Assembly (NCBI RefSeq): GCF_022024035.1
Contig: NZ_CP091787.1
Location: 372,001-436,000 of the forward strand
Reading direction: 5' to 3'
DNA from: Prevotella sp. E13-17
Lineage (GTDB): Bacteria; Bacteroidota; Bacteroidia; Bacteroidales; Bacteroidaceae
DNA length: 64,000 nucleotides
Under the pieces are notes generated by a model. It was not told the DNA's origin and made no database searches. It saw only the letters and a list, made by a program, of their open reading frames with translations. The position numbers were made by a program, and so were the translations under genes. Of the stretch, positions 20,164-28,782 are shown one piece after another (the stretch's first letter is position 1; every line of letters starts with the position of its first letter).

Positions 20164-21047
20164 GGTTGCGCGACTTCTTCTATATCAACAAGAGCGATCG
20201 TCGTGTTTTCGTAGCCCTCTTGCTGCTGGGCTTAGTGGCATTTGTGGCTGTTGGCATCCTTGACGATGATGTGTCTGATGAGGAAACGGCACAACCGGTG
20301 GCTGGTTGGCAGCGTGGCAGTCAGCGACAGCCGAAGTCTGAGCCCTATTATCAGACAGAAGCGCGCCGCGTCGAGCGTTTCCCGTTCGACCCCAACACGG
20401 CAGACAGCACCCAGTTGTTGCGCCTCGGGCTGCAACCTTGGCAGGTGCGCAATATCTACCGCTATCGGGCTTCGGGTGGCATCTATCGCTCAAAGGACGA
20501 CTTTGCCCGCCTTTATGGCCTCACTGTCAAGCAGTATCGTGAGTTGGAACCTTATATCCGCATCTCCTCTGATTATCAACCCGCCTCTACACTCGTGAGC
20601 AGTGCAGCTGATAACCATCGTGACACGCTTTATCACACCTCAAAGATTCGTGAAGGCGAGACCGTCGGCCTGAACGTTCTGGATACTGCCATGCTGCAAC
20701 GCGTGCCTGGCATTGGCAGCTATTATGCCCGTCGCATTGTGGCCTATGGACAGCGTCTTGGTGGCTATGTCAGTGTGGAACAGTTGAATGAGATCGACGA
20801 TCTGCCTGCCGATGTCAAGAAGTATGTGCGGGTAACGGGCGATGCCCACGTCCGTCAGTTGGCCATCAACCATCTTTCGCTCAATGAGTTGCGGCGTCAT
20901 CCCTACATCAACTACTACCAGGCTCGGGCTATTGTCGATTATCGTCGTCAGCACGGCACCATCACCGACCTGCAGCAACTCTCTCTGCTGCCCGACTTCT
21001 CGCCTGAGGCCATTGCTCGTCTGCGTCCCTACGTCAGCTATCAGTAG
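20160..21047 (+). CDS. Membrane-anchored helix-hairpin-helix (ComEA-like) protein
   Basis: A protein of 295 residues with an N-terminal membrane anchor (about 17-33) and three helix-hairpin-helix units at about 77-135, 171-225 and 233-293. The second has the clearest hairpin, RVPGIGSYYARRIVAYG. The family binds DNA non-specifically, and ComEA relatives take up DNA across the envelope. Prevotella-type proteins of this architecture have not been assigned a role that I can name. The start overlaps the symporter stop by 4 bp, an odd partnership that may be no more than co-transcription. Confidence 0.8.
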   Translation: MRLRDFFYINKSDRRVFVALLLLGLVAFVAVGILDDDVSDEETAQPVAGWQRGSQRQPKSEPYYQTEARRVERFPFDPNTADSTQLLRLGLQPWQVRNIYRYRASGGIYRSKDDFARLYGLTVKQYRELEPYIRISSDYQPASTLVSSAADNHRDTLYHTSKIREGETVGLNVLDTAMLQRVPGIGSYYARRIVAYGQRLGGYVSVEQLNEIDDLPADVKKYVRVTGDAHVRQLAINHLSLNELRRHPYINYYQARAIVDYRRQHGTITDLQQLSLLPDFSPEAIARLRPYVSYQ

Positions 21048-21076
21048 GAGCAGTCTGATAAAAATGACGGCAATTA

Positions 21077-21108
21077 TTTGGAAAGATAAATATTTTTATG
21101 TACTTTTG
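21077..21108 (+). promoter_or_regulatory. Complete Bacteroidota promoter for the 5'-nucleotidase gene
   Basis: TTTG at 21077-21080, a 20-bp spacer, then TACTTTTG at 21101-21108, an exact match to the consensus. An in-frame ATG at 21098 would lie inside this promoter, which decides in favour of the ATG at 21128. Confidence 0.75.
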
Positions 21109-21127
21109 TCACGAAAATATCTTTGCT

Positions 21128-22732
21128 ATGAGTAGTTTAATGAATAGGATGACAATGCAACAGCTGCGACAAATTGCTGCAATGAGTGCTTTGTGTTGCC
21201 TTTTTGCAGCATGCAGCACCACGAAAAACCTGTCAAATAAAATAGATGATTCATCTAAGGGTAAGAGCATTGTCATTTTCTACGATAATGATGTTCATGG
21301 TGGTATAGACGGCTATGCCAAGATTGCAGGCCTGCGCGACGCTGTGGCCAAGAGTGATACCGCCTGGGCAGCAGCCGTCAGTTGTGGAGACTATCTCTCG
21401 GGTGGAGTGGCATGCACGCTGAAAGAGGGCATGTATATCGCCAATATCATATCCAGCACTGGTTACGACGTGTTGACCCTGGGCAATCATGAGTTTGACT
21501 TTGGCGTGCCACGCCTCATGGAGCTCGTGCCCCAGATGCATGCCCCGGTGATATGTGCCAACCTCTATTCCCAACAGAGCCAGCAGCCGATGTTGCCTCC
21601 CTATGTCATGAAGCAATATGGCGACAAGCGTGTGGCTTTTGTAGGTGTGACGACACCCGAGTCGATGACACTCGAAGGATATGCCTTCTTTGACTTGAAT
21701 GGACGTAAACTCTACGACATGCGTACTGCTGATTTCTATCAGCTGGTGCAGCAGAATGTGGATAAGGCACGCAGCGAAGGTGCCGACTACGTGGTGATGC
21801 TGTCGCATCTTGGAGAGGAAGAGGGCGAAACGGGTGTCACCTCGCATCGTCTGGTGGCAGCTACCCGCGGTGTCGATGTGGTGCTCGACGGACATACCCA
21901 TCATGTCTTTGAGCGTGAAGAGGTGAGAAACCTCGATGGACAACTCGTTCCTGTCACGCAGACTGGCACGCGATTTGCCAACGTCGGCAAACTTGTCATC
22001 ACCGGCGATGGCCGTTTTCTCACGTCGCTCATAGCTGCTGCCGACATACCTTTTAAAAGCGAGAAAGTGGCTACGACCATTGATAGTGTCAATGCCGACA
22101 TGCACGAGGTTACCTCGCGTCAGCTTTGCCAAACAGACTATGAACTGACCATCAACGATGCAAAAGGCGACAGACTGTGCCGACTGGCAGAAACCAACCT
22201 CGGTGATCTGGTGTCAGACGCTTATGTCGATTTCCTGGATTCCGACATAGGCTTGATGAATGGTGGCGGTCTTCGCAACAGCATTCCCGCCGGAAGCGTC
22301 TGCTATGGTGATGTGGTCAACGCGTTGCCTTTCATTAATAGGATGTGCAAGATTGAGGTCACAGGTCAGCAGTTGTTCGACATGCTGGTGAAATGTACGT
22401 CTAATCTGCCCTTGGAAGAGGGTTTCTTCCCTCATGTGTCGGGTATGACATATACCATTCACAGCAAGCGTAATACCGTTTCTGATGTGAAGGTGCTCAA
22501 CAAAGACAGTCGGGTGTATGAACCTTTGGATCTTCACCGGAAATATAGTGTGGCCACCATCGACTATTATTCCCGTGGAGGCTTCTACGACATGCTGAAG
22601 AACTGTCCGTTCCTCGTTTCTACGAAGGTACTTAATCGCGATTGCGTGGCAGACTATCTGGGAAAACTCACACCTGCCGACATCGAGCGCTATCGCAGCA
22701 CGCAGCACCGCATTACCATCATTGATGATTGA
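21128..22732 (+). CDS. Lipoprotein 5'-nucleotidase / metallophosphatase (UshA-like)
   Basis: A protein of 534 residues from the ATG at 21128. A lipoprotein signal with lipobox LFAAC puts it in the periplasm or at the surface on a lipid anchor. The N-terminal calcineurin-like domain shows the dinuclear metal motifs in order: DNDVHGG, GDYLSGG, GNHEFDFG, LSHLG and DGHTHH. The C-terminal 5'-nucleotidase domain has the substrate motif NGGGLRNSIPAG. Together they predict hydrolysis of extracellular nucleotides for nucleoside and phosphate scavenging. It has its own promoter and is followed 58 bp later by a regulator gene. Confidence 0.9.
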   Translation: MSSLMNRMTMQQLRQIAAMSALCCLFAACSTTKNLSNKIDDSSKGKSIVIFYDNDVHGGIDGYAKIAGLRDAVAKSDTAWAAAVSCGDYLSGGVACTLKEGMYIANIISSTGYDVLTLGNHEFDFGVPRLMELVPQMHAPVICANLYSQQSQQPMLPPYVMKQYGDKRVAFVGVTTPESMTLEGYAFFDLNGRKLYDMRTADFYQLVQQNVDKARSEGADYVVMLSHLGEEEGETGVTSHRLVAATRGVDVVLDGHTHHVFEREEVRNLDGQLVPVTQTGTRFANVGKLVITGDGRFLTSLIAAADIPFKSEKVATTIDSVNADMHEVTSRQLCQTDYELTINDAKGDRLCRLAETNLGDLVSDAYVDFLDSDIGLMNGGGLRNSIPAGSVCYGDVVNALPFINRMCKIEVTGQQLFDMLVKCTSNLPLEEGFFPHVSGMTYTIHSKRNTVSDVKVLNKDSRVYEPLDLHRKYSVATIDYYSRGGFYDMLKNCPFLVSTKVLNRDCVADYLGKLTPADIERYRSTQHRITIIDD

Positions 22733-22790
22733 TTATTCTCCCTTGATTTGCTTTAATTGGAATAACTGACCACCTTAACTTATTATACTG

Positions 22791-24413
22791 ATGAAACAGA
22801 ATCTTAACTTGATTACAATAAATGCTTTTCAGTATATGATTAAAGCATGCCTCCTGCCGATAGTTGTTGGTGTCTTGACAACGGTTGTGGGCTGTACGAA
22901 TACGGAGAAGAAACAAAATCCTGCCCGTGAACCACAACCATCAGACACCCTCTACACTCAAGCAGCTGCCATGAGAATCTATGGCTATCAGCCAGAGCGG
23001 GCGTTGCAGATTGTGGATTCTGCAGTCATAGTGGGTCACTTAAGCGAGTGGCAGGCCGATCAGTGCCGGGCACGCATCTACAGTATGACTCAGATGTACG
23101 ACCAGGCCGACTCGTTGCTTGGTGGACCAAAGGATGTCAGATTAGAGAAAGCACGTGTCATTGGCGAACGTCTGCTGAGTCACGATTCCATCAAGGCCGA
23201 CAAGAGAGACCTGCTTGATGTATTGGAGGTGTTGTCATATACCGCCCGCATGCAGAACGATACGGCACGTTGGATACAGCGTTCGCACCAATATGTCGAT
23301 TTGTGCCATCAGATGGGGCCCAGTCAGCAGACCAATGCGCTGCGCACTGAGGCCGAGATCGGTGCAGCACTCTGTACGATGGGACATCACGACGAGGGAA
23401 TGGCAAAGTTGGACAGTGTGATCTATGAACTTGAAGCCACGTTCCATAATGAGCGCGACCGCGGCGCCTTCAATGAACTTGATGCCCTTATCATTGCCAT
23501 GAAGCGAAAGATTGTTTCGCTTGGCACAAGCGACAGATATACCGAGGCATTGCCGCTGGCTCGTCTTATCCTTGAACATCTGGATGACTACGAGCTACAT
23601 CCCGACAACTATCATGACGGTAGTGACCGAGAACCAGAAACCGAGCAAGAAAGAGCCGATTATATCCGGTTCTATCGCAGACAAGCTCAGAACTATATTG
23701 CGGCGGCTTATGCTTCTTTGGGCGATCAGGGCAACATGATTGCTGCTTTTGAAAAGATAGAGGAAGGTGTCAGAAAAGCAACTGTCCGCGAGCATATTGC
23801 CTACGAGCAAGCCCTGCAACAACGAATAGAGGCCGAGCATCAGCGTGAAATAGTCAGAAAGGTCATGTACTTTTCTACATGCATTGGTGTTCTGACTTTG
23901 TTGCTCATCGTTTTTGTTGTTGTGGTGGTTTTCAAGAATAGAGCTATCAGCCGTAAGAACAAGATCTTGGCACAGCAGATAGCAGAGACAGCCAACTACA
24001 GAGAGAAGTATTGGGAGAATAAGCGAACGGAGAACGAGTCGCAGGCTGAGCCGACTGAGTTGGATGCAATGACAGACGAGCATCTTTTCCAATATATCAA
24101 CGATGTCATAGTGCGCGAACAACTGTTCCTCAATCCGCACTTTGAACGCCAGACCATCATGGATCGCTTCCATCTGTCTAAAGAACGTGTGGGAACCATC
24201 TTTTCCAAGGGCAGCAAGTATGCCAAACTTAGCAGTTACTTGCAGGCTCTTCGATTAGACTATTCGGCTGTGTTGTTGGTGGGCAGTCCCGAAAAGAGTA
24301 TTGTGCAGGTTGCCACCGAGAGTGGCTTCAGCAGCAACACCTATTTTTGCAGTTGTTTCCGTCAGCATTTCAGTATGAGTCCGTCTGACTTTAGGAAGAA
24401 TGCGCTGAAATAG
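22791..24413 (+). CDS. Membrane-anchored TPR regulator with C-terminal AraC-type HTH
   Basis: A 540-residue protein with a hydrophobic N-terminus ending in a possible lipobox (VVGC, Cys35). An alpha-helical TPR-like region follows, then a strong membrane helix near residues 358-381 (VLTLLLIVFVVVVVF). A basic linker leads to an AraC/XylS helix-turn-helix in the last 110 residues, with ESGFSSNTYFCSCFRQHF as the second helix-turn-helix. The layout implies a sensor outside the membrane controlling a DNA-binding domain inside, a type common in Prevotella and Bacteroides. Three direct repeats just downstream (24429-24481) are candidate binding sites. A start at the internal Met16 is possible. Confidence 0.85.
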   Translation: MKQNLNLITINAFQYMIKACLLPIVVGVLTTVVGCTNTEKKQNPAREPQPSDTLYTQAAAMRIYGYQPERALQIVDSAVIVGHLSEWQADQCRARIYSMTQMYDQADSLLGGPKDVRLEKARVIGERLLSHDSIKADKRDLLDVLEVLSYTARMQNDTARWIQRSHQYVDLCHQMGPSQQTNALRTEAEIGAALCTMGHHDEGMAKLDSVIYELEATFHNERDRGAFNELDALIIAMKRKIVSLGTSDRYTEALPLARLILEHLDDYELHPDNYHDGSDREPETEQERADYIRFYRRQAQNYIAAAYASLGDQGNMIAAFEKIEEGVRKATVREHIAYEQALQQRIEAEHQREIVRKVMYFSTCIGVLTLLLIVFVVVVVFKNRAISRKNKILAQQIAETANYREKYWENKRTENESQAEPTELDAMTDEHLFQYINDVIVREQLFLNPHFERQTIMDRFHLSKERVGTIFSKGSKYAKLSSYLQALRLDYSAVLLVGSPEKSIVQVATESGFSSNTYFCSCFRQHFSMSPSDFRKNALK

Positions 24414-24428
24414 CTGTTAGGCCCTTTA

Positions 24429-24481
24429 AATCTTGTCTGTAATCTATTTCAATCTTGTCTTTCGCTGTTACAATCTTGTCT
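24429..24481 (+). repeat. Three direct repeats AATCTTGTCT spaced 21-22 bp
   Basis: Identical 10-mers begin at 24429, 24451 and 24472, spaced close to two helical turns, and end just before a promoter. AraC-family proteins typically bind direct repeats with about 21-bp spacing, so this is a candidate activator site array. The binding protein is an inference. Confidence 0.7.
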
Positions 24482-24486
24482 TAGCT

Positions 24487-24518
24487 ATTGCAGGACAGGA
24501 TTTTTATGCCTATCTTTG
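24487..24518 (+). promoter_or_regulatory. Promoter reading into a gene-less interval
   Basis: ATTG at 24487-24490 (one mismatch to TTTG), a 20-bp spacer and TATCTTTG at 24511-24518. It points right into a 140-bp interval without a substantial ORF that ends in a strong terminator. Confidence 0.6.
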
Positions 24519-24524
24519 TTGCGC

Positions 24525-24660
24525 AATGCAAGATGTACTTGTGTTCTTAATCGATGAGAAGTATAACACATTTTGATGTGACAAAGGCATAATATAACTA
24601 TTCTTTACCTATATATTCAAAAGGCGACAATCGGAGTACAATCCCATTGCCGCCTTTTTG
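24525..24660 (+). ncRNA. Candidate small RNA of about 135 nt
   Basis: The interval lies between a promoter (-7 box ending 24518) and a rho-independent-type hairpin at 24619-24659. The only ORF seen is a 16-codon frame at 24526-24576 whose ATG would sit at the transcript start, so a leaderless micro-peptide is the alternative. No known RNA family is recognised. The existence of the transcript is inferred. Confidence 0.4.
24619..24659. terminator. Bidirectional hairpin terminator
   Basis: Arms AAGGCGACAATCGG (24621) and CCCATTGCCGCCTT (12 of 14 pair) are followed by T-rich sequence on both strands. It ends the candidate small RNA on the plus strand and the two-component operon on the minus strand. 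Confidence 0.75.
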
Positions 24661-24661
24661 T

Positions 24662-25531
24662 TTATGAGCGATTCTGGAGTGACAGGATAAAGGTGACGTG
24701 ACATCCTGAATGTGGCGTGTCTGCAAGTTCGAGCAAACCGCCTTGTTGTATCATCATGCGTCGGCTCAGTGAAAGACCGATGCCGCTGCCACTGCGCTTT
24801 GTCGTGAAGAAAGGAACAAAGAGCGATTGGCGGTTTTCGGCAAGGATGGGGGCTCCGTCATTGCTGATGTAGAGTAGGGTGCTGTCGCTTCTTTCTTTTC
24901 TTTCTGTCTGAATAACCATCTTTTTGGCATCCGCCTCAATGGCGTTCTTCACCAGATTCATGAGAACCTGACGCAGCATGCCGGCATCTGCATGTACCAT
25001 CAGGTCTTCGGCAATCTCCTTTTCCCATGTGAGCAGTGGGTAGGCATTGCTGATATCGTCAATCATGGCATGCAGGTGGATGTTGCTCATGGTTGGCTTC
25101 TCCAGTTCCGACATCTTTCGGTAGTTAACCACGAAGTTGCTCATGTGCTGAGATGTTTCATAGATGGCGCGGACGCCATCCTCGAGAGGCGTACCCTTTA
25201 CATCGTCGCGGTTCAAGAGTGATTGGCTGATGCTGGTAATAGGTGCTGTGGCATTCATCATCTCGTGGGTCAGCACACGGGTCAGCCGTTCCCATGACTC
25301 CACCTCGTTCTTGTTCATCTGTTGACGGATGCTCTCTCCCAACTGGTTCATCGTCTCTTGCATGGCACGTTCGCCGAAGAACATTCCATGCGTTGGCAAG
25401 CGGAAAGTGAAGTCTTGGTTGCGTATCGCCTCCTGCATGATGTGGGCACGCAACCTGAGCTTGCGCTGATGGCGCACGATGGCCCCCACCAACAATATCA
25501 CTACACCTATTATAATCCCCCAGGTAATCAT
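24662..25531 (-). CDS. Sensor histidine kinase
   Basis: A 289-residue inner-membrane kinase with one N-terminal membrane helix (about 3-19) and almost no periplasmic part. The H-box is LTHEMMNATAPI with His89 as the phospho-acceptor. The ATPase domain has the N-box LVKNAIEADA and the G2 box GSGIGLSLSRRM. With no extracytoplasmic domain, any signal must come from the membrane, the cytoplasm or a partner. It lies 19 bp after the response regulator gene and should form one operon with it. Confidence 0.9.
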   Translation of the reverse strand: MITWGIIIGVVILLVGAIVRHQRKLRLRAHIMQEAIRNQDFTFRLPTHGMFFGERAMQETMNQLGESIRQQMNKNEVESWERLTRVLTHEMMNATAPITSISQSLLNRDDVKGTPLEDGVRAIYETSQHMSNFVVNYRKMSELEKPTMSNIHLHAMIDDISNAYPLLTWEKEIAEDLMVHADAGMLRQVLMNLVKNAIEADAKKMVIQTERKERSDSTLLYISNDGAPILAENRQSLFVPFFTTKRSGSGIGLSLSRRMMIQQGGLLELADTPHSGCHVTFILSLQNRS

Positions 25532-25550
25532 AACTCTCCGTTCTCCGTTC

Positions 25551-26075
25551 TCAAAGTCGTTTCATCTTGTTGTAGAGCGTCTGTCGGGTGATGCCCAGAA
25601 GATCTGCAGCCTGCGTGAGATTGCCATGACAGTGGTCTATGGCGCGACGGATATGCTCTTTCTCCATTTCATCGAGACTCACAATCTCGCTCTGCATGTC
25701 AAGCACATCTTTCAGTTTATGTACCAGTTCGTCGTTGTCCCATGGCTTGGTGATGAAGTCGGCGGCACCATTCTTCAGACCTTTCACCGCCAGGCTGACA
25801 TCAGCATATGCCGTCAGCAAGACCACGGGCGTCTGAGGATGCTGTTTGTGAATGGCTCGAAGCCAAAATAAGCCCTCGGTGCCATTATTGACGCCCAAGG
25901 TGAAGTTCATGTCGAGTATCACGATGTCAACCGTCTGTTGAGCCATGATTTTCAGAATGTCATCGGGTTTGGTGGTGGTCAAGACATGGTTGAAAGAATT
26001 GTCCAGCAGATAGCGCATTGCTGTCAGAATCGAAGCATTGTCGTCTGCGATGAGTATGGTTCCATATTTATTCAT
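25551..26075 (-). CDS. Response regulator: receiver plus Fis-type HTH, no AAA+ domain
   Basis: A protein of 174 residues. The receiver domain shows the acidic pair D11-D12, phospho-acceptor Asp55 in VILDMNF and Lys110 in FITKPWD. The C-terminus (about 135-174) is a Fis/NtrC-type helix-turn-helix, NLTQAADLLGITRQTLYNKM. The sigma-54-activating AAA+ module normally between them is absent, giving an ActR/RegA-like shape. It is transcribed divergently from the TolC-type efflux cluster 122 bp away, which it probably controls. Confidence 0.9.
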   Translation of the reverse strand: MNKYGTILIADDNASILTAMRYLLDNSFNHVLTTTKPDDILKIMAQQTVDIVILDMNFTLGVNNGTEGLFWLRAIHKQHPQTPVVLLTAYADVSLAVKGLKNGAADFITKPWDNDELVHKLKDVLDMQSEIVSLDEMEKEHIRRAIDHCHGNLTQAADLLGITRQTLYNKMKRL

Positions 26076-26079
26076 GTTG

Positions 26080-26087
26080 CAAAATTA
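26080..26087 (-). promoter_or_regulatory. -7 box abutting the response regulator start
   Basis: TAATTTTG on the minus strand ends 4 bp before the ATG codon, implying a nearly leaderless transcript. No good -33 element is seen. Confidence 0.45.
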
Positions 26088-26185
26088 GTGAATTTTCGTC
26101 AAGGAATCATACGTGAGAGTGTATAATTTTTAGACGTTTTGCCTTCTCGCGCTTTTAAAGGCATGGTAATGTTAAGTAATAGATT

Positions 26186-26193
26186 TAATTTTG
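26186..26193 (+). promoter_or_regulatory. -7 box abutting the TolC-like gene start
   Basis: TAATTTTG ends 4 bp before the ATG at 26198, mirroring the box of the divergent regulator gene. The -33 element is unclear, which fits a promoter that needs an activator. Confidence 0.45.
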
Positions 26194-26197
26194 CAGC

Positions 26198-27526
26198 ATG
26201 AAAACGACGTTGATTGTACTATTGAGTTTGGTGTCCATGCGCATTGCGGCGCAAAACGAATGGACGATGCAGAAGTGCATGCAGTATGCTGTAGCACATA
26301 ATCATGAAGTGAAGCGAGCCGAGTTAGAACTCGATAACTACAAGGCTGCAAAGACAAGTGCCATCGGTCGGCTTCTGCCTGCCGTTGATGCTAGCGTTGG
26401 TGCTCAGTATAATTTCGGTCGAGCTATCGACCCGGAGACCAATGGCTATACCGACGTGAGTACCTTCTATAACGGTTATCAGTTGTCTGCCTCGCTGCCC
26501 GTCTTTGATGGGTTCAGTCGTCTGCATGCGTTGAAGGCTGCAAAGGCCAGTGTGCTGATGGGACGTGCTGGTTTGCGAAAGCAGCAGGACCAGGTCGCGC
26601 TCAATACCCTGCAGGCTTATGCCAATGCTGCCTACTACGACGGATTGGTGAAGATGGCCGAAGAAAAAGTCCGTGAGTCAGAGTTACTGCTGAAACAGGT
26701 GCGCCTGTTGGAAGAGGTGGGGCGAAAGAGTGCTGCCGATGTTGCTCAGGTAGAGTCGCAAAAGGCTGAGGCCGACTATGAACTCATCCGTCAGCAGAAC
26801 CTCTGTGCCTCGGCTCTGCTTGAGTTGAAAAAGATGATGGCGTTCCCGTTAAACGAAGAACTCAGCATGAAGCATGTAGACTTGTCTGAGCAGCGGGAAT
26901 CAATATGCTCGCTTATTTCAGGTTGTGACAATCCTTCTTCGCTTTCTGCTTCTCATTCTTCACTTCAAGAGGCTTTTTATCAGATGCAGGCGGCTAAGCA
27001 TGACTGGCATGAGGCCCGTGCATCGCTGTTGCCATCTCTCTATTTGAGCGCAGGTCTAAGCACCACATACTATAAAACACTGCACAATGATGCCGCTGAG
27101 ACTTTTCGCAATCAGATGAAGAACAATATGGGACAATATGTTGGCGCTACCCTCAGCATACCGCTCTTTAACCGCCTTCAGACTATCACTAACATACGAC
27201 GGGCCAAGAACAATTATGGAATAGCCCGAGAGTCTTTTGAACAGACTCGGGCGGAGTTGGAAAAACTCAGCGTGGAAGCGTGGCAAGACTGGCAAGGCTA
27301 TCAGAAGCAGATCATGCAAATGCGGGAAAAGGTGCAGGCAGACTCTTTGGCTTATAAGCTCACTCATCGTCAGTTTGAGGAAGGGCTCTCAACGGCTATT
27401 GATGTGCATACCACGTCGGCCCAGCTGCTCAACTCGAAAGCCACCCTGCTGCAATGCCAGTTGATGGCGATAGTGAAGGAACAATTAGTCAGATATTATA
27501 AAGGTGAAACGATATGGACAGAGTAA
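26198..27526 (+). CDS. TolC-family outer-membrane efflux protein
   Basis: A 442-residue protein with a signal peptide (MKTTLIVLLSLVSMRIAA) and the internally duplicated TolC/OEP pattern: long coiled helices (about 120-225 and 335-430) alternating with beta segments such as LSASLPVFDGFSR and GATLSIPLFNRLQ. It should form the outer-membrane channel of the efflux system encoded by the following genes. Its last 13 bp overlap the start of the membrane-fusion gene, so translation is coupled. Confidence 0.9.
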   Translation: MKTTLIVLLSLVSMRIAAQNEWTMQKCMQYAVAHNHEVKRAELELDNYKAAKTSAIGRLLPAVDASVGAQYNFGRAIDPETNGYTDVSTFYNGYQLSASLPVFDGFSRLHALKAAKASVLMGRAGLRKQQDQVALNTLQAYANAAYYDGLVKMAEEKVRESELLLKQVRLLEEVGRKSAADVAQVESQKAEADYELIRQQNLCASALLELKKMMAFPLNEELSMKHVDLSEQRESICSLISGCDNPSSLSASHSSLQEAFYQMQAAKHDWHEARASLLPSLYLSAGLSTTYYKTLHNDAAETFRNQMKNNMGQYVGATLSIPLFNRLQTITNIRRAKNNYGIARESFEQTRAELEKLSVEAWQDWQGYQKQIMQMREKVQADSLAYKLTHRQFEEGLSTAIDVHTTSAQLLNSKATLLQCQLMAIVKEQLVRYYKGETIWTE

Positions 27527-28767
27527 TAGAGAAGACACTGACACAGCGACTGATGAAGAAAGCACCCTATGTGGTGGGCGCCTGTCTGCTGCTGCTGATA
27601 TTGTTGTGGGTGATTTTCGGCAATCATGCCTCGACACTCAAGGTGAATCGTGACGAGCTGACTATCAGCGACGTGCAGCGGGCTGAGTTTAAGGACTATG
27701 TGCGCACCAACGGACAAGTGCTGCCCATCCAGATTGTTCAGATATCGCCCGAAGAGGGTGGTATCGTCCTGGAGAAGGTGGTGGAAGAAGGTACGCACGT
27801 GAAGAAGGGTGATGTCATCGTGCGCCTCTCAAACAGCAATCTCGATTTGCAAATTCTGAATGCTGAGGCTGAGCTGGCAGAGAAGCAGAATCTGCTGCGC
27901 AACACCCAGGTGGCTATGCAACAGGACCGACTGAACAACCAGACGGAGCAGGCCCAGTTGGATATGGACACCCAGCGCAAGCAGCGCACCTATGAGCAGA
28001 ACAAGCGCCTCTATGGCGAAAGACTCATCAGCAGGGAGGACTATATCAAGTCGCAGGAGGACTATCAGCTCTCTGTCAAGAAGCGCTCGCTCATCACCAA
28101 GCGCCTGAAGCAGGATTCACTCTACCGTACCGTTCAGATGGATCAGATGGAGGACAACCTGCAGAACATGCGCAAGAACGTGGTGCTGGTGCGACAGCGC
28201 AAGGATAAACTCGAGATTCGCTCGGCCATCGACGGTGAACTGGGACTGCTCGATGTGGAGCTAGGGCAGAGCATCCAACCAGGTCAGAAGATTGGTCAGC
28301 TCAACGACCTCTCCGACTATAAGGTGCAGGCACAGATCGACGAGCATTATATCGACCGTGTGCGCCAAGGGCTCTTAGCCACTTTTACACGAGGCGACAA
28401 ACAGTATCAGTTGCAAGTGCGTAAGGTCTATCCTGAGGTGCGTGAGGGCAAGTTCCGTTGCGACTTCATCTTCAAAGGTGAGCGCCCGGAAAATATCCGT
28501 ACAGGTCAGACCTATTTTATCGACCTCGAACTGGGTCAGCCCGAGCAGGCCGTCATCATCCCTCGCGGCACCTTCTTCCAGACCACAGGTGGCCAGTGGA
28601 TATTCGTACTTGACAAAAACGGAGAAAAAGCCTATCGCCGCAATATCCGCATCGGTCGCCAAAATCCGCAGTATTACGAGGTACTTGAAGGACTTGAATC
28701 TGGCGAACGTGTTGTCACCAGTGGTTACGAGGCATTCAAGGATAATGAGGTGTTAGTGATTAAATAA
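27514..28767 (+). CDS. Periplasmic adaptor (membrane fusion) protein, MacA/HlyD-like
   Basis: A 417-residue protein with an N-terminal membrane anchor (about 18-36). A split biotinyl-lipoyl domain follows (GGIVLEKVVEEGTHVKKG, then IDGELGLLDVELGQSIQPG) around a long coiled-coil hairpin (about 110-235). Beta-barrel and membrane-proximal domains form the C-terminus. It links the TolC-like channel to the FtsX-type permeases downstream. Confidence 0.9.
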   Translation: MDRVIEKTLTQRLMKKAPYVVGACLLLLILLWVIFGNHASTLKVNRDELTISDVQRAEFKDYVRTNGQVLPIQIVQISPEEGGIVLEKVVEEGTHVKKGDVIVRLSNSNLDLQILNAEAELAEKQNLLRNTQVAMQQDRLNNQTEQAQLDMDTQRKQRTYEQNKRLYGERLISREDYIKSQEDYQLSVKKRSLITKRLKQDSLYRTVQMDQMEDNLQNMRKNVVLVRQRKDKLEIRSAIDGELGLLDVELGQSIQPGQKIGQLNDLSDYKVQAQIDEHYIDRVRQGLLATFTRGDKQYQLQVRKVYPEVREGKFRCDFIFKGERPENIRTGQTYFIDLELGQPEQAVIIPRGTFFQTTGGQWIFVLDKNGEKAYRRNIRIGRQNPQYYEVLEGLESGERVVTSGYEAFKDNEVLVIK

Positions 28768-28782
28768 ACAAGGTATTACGAT

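Noticed and set aside
24526-24576. 16-codon ORF in the small-RNA candidate
   Set aside because: Too short to support as a gene and without homology clues. Kept only as an alternative explanation of the transcript.
25551-26075. Sigma-54-dependent activator
   Set aside because: The regulator has the NtrC-like HTH but no AAA+ domain, so it cannot activate sigma-54 polymerase in the classical way.
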